Assembly (NCBI GenBank): GCA_023389135.1
Contig: JAEWEX010000117.1
Location: 1-9,773 of the forward strand
Reading direction: 5' to 3'
Source: Pseudomonadota bacterium
GTDB lineage: Bacteria; Pseudomonadota; Alphaproteobacteria; Rhizobiales; Methylopilaceae
Length of the DNA: 9,773 nucleotides
In this document: in pieces, positions 1 through 9,773 of the stretch
How positions within the stretch are numbered: the first letter of the stretch is position 1
How the letters are laid out: every line of letters begins with the position of its first letter
Position numbers and translations under genes: made by a program
Notes under the pieces: generated by a model
Database searches by the model: none
What the model was told of the DNA's origin: nothing
Seen by the model: the letters and a program-made list of their open reading frames with translations, nothing else

Positions 1-2159
1 CGCGCCGCCCTCGCGGGCCTCCACGCCGCCGAGATTGCCGATGCCCGCGCCGCCATAGTCGGCCGCGTCGGTGTTGACGATCTCGCTGTAGCGGCCGGCG
101 AGCGGCACCCCGACGCGGTAGCCCTCGCGCGGGACCGGCGTGAAGTTGGAGACCACGACCACGATGTCGTCGGGATCGTCGCCGCGGCGCAGGGAGGCCA
201 GAACGCTGTTGGCCGCGTCGTCGGAGACGAGCCACTCGAAGCCGTCCGGCTCGCAGTCGCGCCGGTGCAGCGCCGGCACGTCGCGATAGACGTGGTTGAG
301 GTCGCGCACCAGGCGGCGCACGCCGTCATGCATCGGGTCGTCCAGCAGGTGCCAGTCCAGGCTGACATCGTGGTTCCACTCCCGCTCCTGGCCGAACTCC
401 CCGCCCATGAACAGGAGCTTCTTGCCGGGGTGGCCCCACATGAAGCCGTAATAGGCCCGCAGGTTGGCGAAGCGCTGCCAGCGGTCGCCCGGCATGCGGC
501 CGAGGATCGAGCCCTTGCCGTGAACCACCTCGTCATGGCTGAGCGGCAGCACGTAGTTCTCCGACCAGGCGTAGACCAGGCCGAAGGTCATGTCGTTGTG
601 GTGGTGGCGGCGGTGGATGGGGTCGAGCTGCATGTAGCGCAGCGTGTCGTGCATCCAGCCCATGTTCCACTTGAAGCCGAAGCCGAGCCCGCCCATCTCC
701 GGCGGCTTCGACACGCCCGGCCACGCGGTGGATTCCTCCGCGACGGTCACGACGCCCGCGCCGGCGCCATAGGCGGCGCGGTTCATGCGCCGAAGGAAGT
801 CGATGGCCTCGAGGTTCTCGTTGCCGCCATGGCGGTTGGGCACCCACTCGCCGGGCTTGCGGCTGTAGTCGAGGTAGAGCATGGAGGCCACCGCATCCAC
901 GCGCAGTCCGTCGAGGTGGTATCGCTCGATCCAGAAACGGGCGCTGGCGGCAAGGAAGGTCTGCACTTCCTCGCGGCCGAAATTGTAGATGTAGGTGCCC
1001 CAGTCGTGATGGTAGCCCTGACGCGGGTCCGCGTGCTCGTAGAGATGGGTGCCGTCGAACTCGGCGAGACCGTGGGCGTCGTTGGGGAAATGCCCCGGCA
1101 CCCAGTCGAGCAGCAGCCCGATGCCGGCGTCGTGCGCGGTCTCCACGAAGGCGCAGAACTCCTCCGGCGTGCCGAAGCGGCTGGTGGGGGCGAACATGGA
1201 GACCGGCTGATAGCCCCATGAGCCGTCGAACGGATACTCCGTGATCGGCAGCATCTCGATGTGGGTGAAGCCCATGTCGCGGACGTAGGGGATCAGCCGC
1301 TCGCCCAGTTCCCTGTAGGTGAGGTAGCGGTTGCCCTCCTCGGGCACGCGCGCCCAGGAGGCGAGGTGGCACTCGTAGACCGACATCGGCCGTCGTCGCG
1401 GATCGCCGCCGGCGGCGCGCTCGGCCATCCATTGCCCGTCGCTCCAGCGCACCTGCGGGGGACCCGACAGCACGGAGGCCGTGGCGGGCGGGTGCTCGGC
1501 GGCGAAGGCCACCGGATCGGCCTTCATGTGCAGGCCGCCACGATGGTCCCTGATCTCGTACTTGTAGGGCCGCCCCGCGCCGACGCCCGGCACGAACAGC
1601 TCCCAGATGCCGGCCTCGTGGCGCAGGCGCATGGGATGGCGGCGACCGTCCCAGCCGTTGAAGTCGCCGACCACGCTGACGCGGCGGGCATTGGGCGCCC
1701 ATACCGCGAACACGAAGCCGTCGACGCCGCCGAGGGTCAGCGGACGCGCGCCGAGCACGTCGGCATAGGCGGCCTCGTCGCCGCCGCGCACCGCCGCCAC
1801 ACGGTCGTCGGGCAGCGCCGCCATGAAGGAATAGGGATCGTGCCGGACCGTTTCCGATCCGGCGCCGTCATCGACCGCGAGCCGGTAGTTGGGACGCACG
1901 TCCTGCCGCAGCCAGCCGACGAACAGGCCGGCCGCGTGCACGCGCGTCATCTCCGCCAGCACCGCGGCGCCATCCGCGGCGATCACCCGTGCGGCGCTCG
2001 CCTCCGGCAACATGGCGCGCACCTCCCACAGGCCCGGGGACGCCTCGTGGGGCCCAAGCACCGCGAACGGGTCGCCGTGATCGGCGTGCACCAGCGCCTC
2101 GATGGCGCCCCGGTCGAGGGCGGTGGCCGGCGCGGCCTTCGCCGCGCGCCCGGTCGCGG

Positions 2160-2163
<4 letters not shown>
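1..2163 (-). CDS. glgB: 1,4-alpha-glucan branching enzyme GlgB (3' end cut by window edge)
   Basis: GlgB cuts an alpha-1,4-glucan chain and re-attaches the piece through an alpha-1,6 bond; it acts in the cytoplasm on glucan such as that made by GlgE. The frame is open for 721 codons from the ATG to the edge with no stop. An N-terminal beta domain ([11 protein letters not shown], about residues 28-38) is followed by a CBM48 module ([20 protein letters not shown], about 151-170), then a GH13 barrel from about 262 ([15 protein letters not shown] at 353-359). Catalytic residues by family pattern are D423 ([10 protein letters not shown]), E476 (VAEEST) and D544 ([11 protein letters not shown]); their spacings of 53 and 68 equal those of E. 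coli GlgB (D405, E458, D526). The C-terminal beta domain reaches [14 protein letters not shown], so probably about 20-25 residues are missing. The start overlaps the treS stop by 4 bases (ATGA), implying coupled translation. Family assignment is very secure. Confidence 0.97.
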
Positions 2164-5443
<3,280 letters not shown>

Positions 5444-5447
<4 letters not shown>

Positions 5448-5458
5448 GCGGAGGCCTC
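5444..5458 (-). promoter_or_regulatory. glgE/treS junction: ATGA overlap with upstream GAGG
   Basis: The treS ATG (5447-5445) shares bases with the glgE TGA (5446-5444). GAGG at 5458-5455 lies 7 bases before the ATG within the last glgE codons and can serve as a modest ribosome site. The arrangement suggests that terminating ribosomes re-initiate on treS, keeping GlgE and its substrate-making enzyme in proportion. Confidence 0.6.
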
Positions 5459-7447
5459 GGCGGTCGCGGGCGGGATCAGGCGCCAGACCACGACGGGGTT
5501 CGCCGCCGGATCGAGCGCGATGCGGTGCACCTTGCCACGCAGGGTGAAGCGCCCGCCGTTCAGCAGGTCCTCCGCCTCGATGGAGGCATGGTCGGGCAGC
5601 CCGAACTCCCACAACGGCACCTCGTAGTCGCACTCCCGGCGGTTGTGCGGGTCGAGGTTGACCAGCGCCATGACGGCGTTGGACCTGTCCGGCGCGATGC
5701 GGGCATAGGCAAGGATCGCGTCGTTCCAGGCGTTGAGGAACAGGATGTTGCGGTGGTCGTGCAGCGCGGGATTGGCGTTTCGCGCCGCGTTCAGGAGGCG
5801 GATGTGGTCGCGGATGTTGCCGGGCGCGTCGAAGTCGCGGGCGCGCAGCTCGTACTTTTCCGAATCCAGATACTCCTCGCGGCCCGGCAGGGGCGCCGCC
5901 TCGCAGATCTCGAAGCCGGAATAGATGCCCCAGCTTCCCGACAGCGTGGCGGCGAGCGTGGCGCGGACGATGAAGCCGGGACGGCCCGAGGTCTGGAGAT
6001 AGTAGGGATTGATGTCCGGCGTGGTGACGAAGAAGTTCGGCCGGTAGCACTCGGCCATGGTGCCCGAGGCGAGCTCCGTCATGTACTGCGTGATCTCGGC
6101 CTTGCCGTTGCGCCAGGTGAAATAGGTGTAGGACTGCTGGAACCCGGCCTTGGCCAGCGCCTGCATCATCTTCGGCCGCGTGAAGGCCTCCGACAGGAAG
6201 ATCACGTCGGGGTGGCGCGCGTTCACCTCCGCGATCATCCAGCGCCAGAACGGCAGCGGCTTGGTATGGGGGTTGTCGACGCGGAATATCGTGACGCCCT
6301 CGCCGGCCCAGAACAGCACCACGTCGCGCAGCGCCTCCCACAGCGCCGGCAGGCCCTTGCCGTAGAAGTCGACATTGACGATGTCCTCGTACTTCTTGGG
6401 CGGGTTCTCGGCGAACTTCAGCGTGCCGTCGGGCCGCCAGTCGAACCAGTCCGGGTGCTCGCGGATCCAGGGATGGTCCGGCGAGCACTGGATGGCGAAA
6501 TCGAGCGCGATTTCCAGGCCGTGGCCGCGGGCGGCCGCCACCATGCGGCGGAAGTCGTCCAGCGTGCCGAGGTCGGGGTGGATGGCGTCGTGGCCGCCGG
6601 CGGCCGAGCCCACGGCATAGACGCTGCCGACATCGTCGGGCCCGGCCGTCAGCGCGTTGTTGCGGCCCTTGCGGTTGGTCCCGCCGATCGGGTGGATCGG
6701 CGGGAAGTAGAGCACGTCGAAGCCGAGGTCGCGCACATAGGGCATGCGGTCGATCACGTCGTCGAAGGTGCCGTGGCGCTCCGGATCGTTCGAGGCCGAG
6801 CGCGGGAAGAGCTCGTACCAGGCGGAAAAGCGGGCGCGGGGGCGCTCGACCAGCAGCGGCAGCTCGCGCGTCGCGCGCGACAGGTTCTCCCGCCCGCCCC
6901 AGCGGCCGACCAGCGCCATGGCGGCCGGCGCCAGCAGCATGTCGAGCCGGGCGGAGGCGGCCGCCTTGTCGAGCCTGCCGAGCAGGCTCGCGAGCGCACG
7001 CCGGTCGGCGCCGGTCGCGCGCTCCGCGGCGCCGCGGGCGATCTCGATTCCCTCGATGGTTTCCAGCGCCACGTCGCGGCCCGCCGCGACCTTGGCGCGA
7101 ACCTCCTTCACCCAGCTTGCGAAGGGATCGCGCCAGGCCTCTACGGTGAAGACATGGCGGCCTGTATCGGCTGCCGTGAAGCTGCCGGCCCAGCGGTCGT
7201 TGTCCACGAAGGCCATGGGCGCGCGACGCCAGCCGTCCTCGCCGTCGCGGCGGTGCAGCACCTCGGCGGCGATGACGTCGTGGCCGTCGCAGAAAATGTC
7301 GGCGGATACCTCGACAGTGTCGCCGGCCACGCGCTTGGCCGGCGTCTCGCCGCCATCCACCTGCGGCCACACCTGCTCGATGGCGACGCGGTTTTTCGCC
7401 GCCGGCCAGGCCTCCGCCCGGACCGCCTCAACTGCCTTTCTCTTCAT
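5444..7447 (-). CDS. glgE: Alpha-1,4-glucan:maltose-1-phosphate maltosyltransferase GlgE
   Basis: GlgE transfers maltosyl units from alpha-maltose 1-phosphate to the non-reducing end of an alpha-1,4-glucan (GH13_3, cytoplasmic, acting as a dimer in characterised members). From the ATG it has 667 residues, normal for the family. An N-terminal beta/helical region (about 1-200) precedes the barrel with RFSAWYELFPRS (206-217), YFPPIHPIGGTNRKGRNN (247-264), LDFAIQCSPDHPW (315-327) and LKFAENPPKKYEDI (343-356). Catalytic residues by family pattern are D391 (FRVDNPHTKPLPFW), E420 (FLSEAFTRP) and D478 (VTTPDINPYYLQTSGRPGF); Streptomyces GlgE has D394, E423 and D480. A GTG two codons upstream (7453) is possible, but the ATG sits 10 bases after an AAGGGAG ribosome site whereas the GTG is only 4 away. 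It overlaps treY by 20 bases and treS by 4. Its TreS-Mak neighbour supplies the substrate and GlgB branches the product. Confidence 0.97.
6679..6705 (-). repeat. Perfect 11-bp inverted repeat inside glgE
   Basis: Arms TCCCGCCGATC (6679-6689) and GATCGGCGGGA (6695-6705) are exact reverse complements around a 5-base loop, so the glgE mRNA could fold into a strong GC-rich hairpin. It falls on codons for the conserved FPPIHPIGGT stretch (about residues 248-257), where repeated Pro, Ile and Gly codons partly explain it. There is no following T run, so it is not a standard terminator. A function is not shown. Confidence 0.35.
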
Positions 7448-9773
7448 GCACACAAATCTCCCTTAACAGGGCAACAGGCGAACCCCTGAAGAGTTCCGAA
7501 ATAGCCGCCGGCTCGCGCAGGTCCATGACGCCGCCGCCCAGGACGTCCTCCCATCGGCCCGGCGGTATTGCGAGGCGGGTGCCGTCCCATGCATCCGGCG
7601 GCGGCGCAAGTCCGCCATCCTGCGGCAGCATGTCGGCCAGCTGCCGGCCGACGGCGACGACGATGCGGCGGTCCGTCCATGTGCGCATGAAGGCGACCAG
7701 GCGGTCAGCCGCCGGCCCTTCGGCCTGAAGCGGGCGATAGTCTCCCTCCGCGAACAGGTCGGGCTCTTCGGCGCGCAGGCGCAGCAGACGCGCGGCGAGC
7801 GCCTGCTTGACGCGGCCGTCGCGCCAGTGACCGGTCAGCGCGGCAAGGTCGTCGTCGGCGGCCAGCGCGGCCATGCGCGCGGCATAGTCCACCGGCCGGC
7901 GGTTGTCCGGATCGACCAGCGACAGGTCCCAGAACTCGGTCCCCTGATAGATGTCGGGCACCCCCGGCACGGTGCATTTCAGCACGAGGCGGGCGAGGCT
8001 GCCGGCGGCGCCGAGCTGTGCGAGCCGCCGCGCCAGCGAGCGGAAGCCGTCGAGAAACAGGGCGTCCGGCGCGATCGTCGCCCCCAGCAGCCGCCGGACC
8101 GCCGCCTCGTAGCCGGCGTCGACATTGATCCAGCTGGTGTGCCGCTTGCCCTCGCGCAGGGCCTTCTCGGCATAGGCCGTCATGCGCGCGCGGAAGGCCT
8201 CGCAGTCTTCCGCGCCGCTCTCCTCCAGCAGCTCGACCGGCCAGGCCCCGAGAATGGACTGGAGCAGGAGATACTGGTCGGCGCCGTCGGGCGCGGGCTC
8301 GCCGTCGATATCGGTCAGGTGCGGTTCGGCGATGCGCCGCCAGCGGGCCCAGGCGCGCTGCCACTCCGCCGGCATCTCGGCCAGCGCGGCGATGCGGGCG
8401 CGGGCGTCCTCGCCGCGCTTGGTGTCGTGGGTGGCGCTGGCGGTCATGGCATGGCGCCACGCGCGCGCACGCCCGGCCATGGCGGCATGGAACGCCGTCA
8501 CGTCGCCGCCGGCGTGGCCCGGATCGCCGCCGACCTCGTTCAGCGCCAGCAGCGGCGCGTAGCGATAGAACAGCGTGTCCTCCAGGCTCTTGGCCATGAT
8601 CGGGCCGGTGAGCTGCTGGAACCGGGTGCGGAAGCGCGCGACCGCCGGGCCGGCTTCGGTCGCGAGCAGCCGGCCGGCGATGAAGTCGTGGGCGGAGCCG
8701 TCGGGCAGCGAGGTGCCTCGCCTGGCGGCGGCGAGCGTGCGCTCGACCAGCGCCCGGTCCTCCGGGGCGACGGGGCCGCCATCCAGGTAGGTGCGGTAGA
8801 CCGGGAAACGGGCGATCAGTTCCACCAGCGCGCGCCGCAGCGCACTGGCCGAGAAGTCGCGGGTGTCGCGGTCGCTCTCGGCGATCTCCTTGAGGATCGC
8901 CACCAGCGTCTCCAGCTCGCTGGAGAACAGCATGTCCAGGAGCGAGGCCTTGATGTCGCGCAGCATGCGGCCATAGCTGCCCTCCATGCCCGAGGCGCGG
9001 CGCCACAGCCGCTCCATGAGCCGGGCGCGCTCGGGATCGACGAACAGCCCGTCGATCATGTTCAGCACGTCGTAGCCGGTGGTGCCGGCGACGGGCCACG
9101 GCCGCAGATCCTCGCCGGGCTCCAGGATCTTCTCCACCAGCACGTAGAAGCCGGGGCCCACCGCCTCCTGCAGCGCGCGAAGGTAGCCGGCCGGGTCGGC
9201 GAGGCCGTCCACATGGTCGACACGCAGGCCCTGGACCCGGCCCTCCCGGATCAGGCGGAACACCATGTCATGGGCGTGGGCGAACACGGCCGGGTCCTCG
9301 ATCCTGAGCCCGGCCAGCGTGTCGACGTCGAAGAAGCGGCGGTAGTTGATGTCGCTGGAGGCGACCCGCCAGTGCGCCAGCCGGTAGGACTGGGCCTCCA
9401 GCAGCCGGTGCAGCGCCGCGCGTCCGTCGGCGGCGTCGGGCCCGCCATTGAGGGCGGCGACCGCATCCTCCAGCGCCCCCGCCACCTCCGGCGCCAAGGC
9501 GGCCGCGGCGGCGATGTCGGCCTTGACCGCATCCGCCGCGGCGACCAGCTCGTCATCGGCCATGTCGGCGTCCCCCAGCGCGCGCAGCCGCTCCCCGGCG
9601 TCCACCAGCCGGTGCCATGCATCTGACCGGTCGCCCGGCGCCGCGCCGAGGGCGCGCTCCAGGATCAGGGGATAGGTCAGCGGCGAGACCGGGAAGCGGT
9701 GCTCCCAGTGCCAGACGCTGAACGAGCCGGCGTCTGCATCGAAGGCGAGCTTCAGCTCGCCGCGGTCCAGCGC
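7428..9773 (-). CDS. treY: Maltooligosyl trehalose synthase TreY (5' end cut by window edge)
   Basis: TreY rearranges the reducing-end alpha-1,4 bond of a maltooligosaccharide or glucan into alpha,alpha-1,1, giving a maltooligosyl trehalose that TreZ then cleaves to free trehalose. The frame is open from the window edge for 781 codons to TGA. A GTG at 9605 is not the true start: the 56 codons upstream encode conserved TreY sequence (GELKLAFDADAGSF, WEHRFPVSPLTYPLIL). Numbering from the edge, the likely nucleophile is D186 (GLRVDHVDGLADP), the acid E214 (VLVEKILEPGEDL) and the third acid D450 (ATHDTKRGEDARAR). Also visible are INYRRFFDVDTLAGLR, AGTTGYDVLN, MAKSLEDTLFYRY and ALNEVGGDP in mid-protein, and PDIYQGTEFWDLSLVDPDNR near the C-terminus. 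Roughly 150 N-terminal residues with the first barrel strands and the VPNH-type motif lie outside. The last 25 or so codons are unusually AT-rich, and the gene overlaps glgE by 20 bases. TreZ is not in the window. Confidence 0.96.
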   Translation of the reverse strand, partial: ALDRGELKLAFDADAGSFSVWHWEHRFPVSPLTYPLILERALGAAPGDRSDAWHRLVDAGERLRALGDADMADDELVAAADAVKADIAAAAALAPEVAGALEDAVAALNGGPDAADGRAALHRLLEAQSYRLAHWRVASSDINYRRFFDVDTLAGLRIEDPAVFAHAHDMVFRLIREGRVQGLRVDHVDGLADPAGYLRALQEAVGPGFYVLVEKILEPGEDLRPWPVAGTTGYDVLNMIDGLFVDPERARLMERLWRRASGMEGSYGRMLRDIKASLLDMLFSSELETLVAILKEIAESDRDTRDFSASALRRALVELIARFPVYRTYLDGGPVAPEDRALVERTLAAARRGTSLPDGSAHDFIAGRLLATEAGPAVARFRTRFQQLTGPIMAKSLEDTLFYRYAPLLALNEVGGDPGHAGGDVTAFHAAMAGRARAWRHAMTASATHDTKRGEDARARIAALAEMPAEWQRAWARWRRIAEPHLTDIDGEPAPDGADQYLLLQSILGAWPVELLEESGAEDCEAFRARMTAYAEKALREGKRHTSWINVDAGYEAAVRRLLGATIAPDALFLDGFRSLARRLAQLGAAGSLARLVLKCTVPGVPDIYQGTEFWDLSLVDPDNRRPVDYAARMAALAADDDLAALTGHWRDGRVKQALAARLLRLRAEEPDLFAEGDYRPLQAEGPAADRLVAFMRTWTDRRIVVAVGRQLADMLPQDGGLAPPPDAWDGTRLAIPPGRWEDVLGGGVMDLREPAAISELFRGSPVALLREICVHEEKGS
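7458..7464 (-). promoter_or_regulatory. Ribosome binding site deciding the glgE start
   Basis: AAGGGAG reads 7464 to 7458 on the minus strand, inside the treY codons for Leu(TTA)-Arg(AGG)-Glu(GAG). It is 10 bases from ATG 7447 and only 4 from GTG 7453, which favours the ATG. It is the strongest Shine-Dalgarno match of the three gene junctions here. Confidence 0.7.
7473..7497 (-). promoter_or_regulatory. Candidate EcfG-type (general stress sigma factor) promoter for glgE-treS-glgB
   Basis: On the minus strand GGAAC (7497-7493) is followed after 16 bases by TGTT (7476-7473). The promoter recognised by alphaproteobacterial EcfG/RpoE2/SigT factors is GGAAC-N16/17-cgTT, so the -35 matches fully and the -10 differs at one weakly conserved base. 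Transcription would begin near 7465-7467, immediately before the glgE ribosome site, giving a leader of about 20 bases. The elements lie inside the last codons of treY, where G+C falls to about 50%. Other minus-strand GGAAC sites checked, including one just ahead of glgB at 2187-2183, lack TT at the right distance. This is inference from a short motif, and it only applies if the host is an alphaproteobacterium with EcfG. Confidence 0.4.

Noticed and set aside
533..1702. A 389-codon minus-strand frame inside glgB.
   Set aside because: It is an out-of-frame reading of glgB, rich in Arg and Pro. The GlgB frame is continuous across the same bases and carries all catalytic motifs.
6592..6605. A 14-base perfect palindrome, GGCCGCCGGCGGCC.
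   Set aside because: It is explained by Ala-Ala-Gly-Gly codons with G/C third positions, and nothing around it suggests a binding site.
6970..6990. Inverted repeat CGAGCCTGC / GCAGGCTCG with a 3-base loop.
   Set aside because: It lies inside glgE codons for a Leu/Arg-rich helix, has no T run, and short GC-rich stems are expected by chance at this base composition.
5448..7370. The treS frame stays open for about 1.9 kb upstream of ATG 5447, so a 1736-residue protein could be called.
   Set aside because: That stretch lies across glgE in another frame and encodes Arg/Pro/Ala-rich sequence without family motifs. The conserved TreS N-terminus starts at 5447 and overlaps the glgE stop in an ATGA.
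5525..7489. Long plus-strand open frames (654 codons here; others of about 320-600 codons at 265-1221, 1989-3560, 4110-5627 and 7827-9626).
   Set aside because: They are antisense to well-identified genes, and their His/Val/Arg/Ala-rich composition is what high-GC coding DNA gives on the opposite strand, where stops are rare. No domain motifs or plausible starts support them.

Overview
The window is one stretch of four head-to-tail genes, all on the minus strand, with no intergenic DNA. Base composition is high in G+C (about 70% by eye), third codon positions are almost always G or C, and the gene set is one seen in Gram-negative bacteria. Together these suggest a high-GC proteobacterium. A candidate EcfG-type promoter hints at an alphaproteobacterium, but nothing here fixes the genus. 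There is no sign of mobile DNA, RNA genes or CRISPR.

In transcription order (high to low coordinates) the layout is: treY, maltooligosyl trehalose synthase, cut by the right edge; glgE, maltose-1-phosphate maltosyltransferase; treS fused to a maltokinase domain; and glgB, 1,4-alpha-glucan branching enzyme, cut by the left edge. treY and glgE overlap by 20 bases, and glgE/treS and treS/glgB each overlap by 4 bases in an ATGA. This is the architecture of a translationally coupled operon. All four frames were followed without a frameshift or internal stop; glgB and the upstream part of treY were read from the bases codon by codon.

The enzymes fit a loop between trehalose and alpha-glucan. TreS interconverts trehalose and maltose, its maltokinase half makes maltose 1-phosphate, GlgE adds maltosyl units to an alpha-1,4-glucan, and GlgB introduces alpha-1,6 branches. 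TreY acts in the opposite direction: it turns the reducing end of a glucan chain into a trehalosyl end, which TreZ (not in the window) would release as trehalose. One operon therefore carries both the making and the unmaking of glucan from trehalose.

The known families explain the coding content, and no undescribed protein system is visible. The least ordinary signal is at the treY/glgE junction. Around 7428-7510 G+C drops to about half, codons rare for this window appear, and the strand carries GGAAC-N16-TGTT just upstream of a good ribosome binding site for glgE. That resembles the promoter of the alphaproteobacterial general stress sigma factor and could let glgE-treS-glgB be expressed apart from treY. 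A second, weaker signal is a perfect 11-bp inverted repeat inside glgE.
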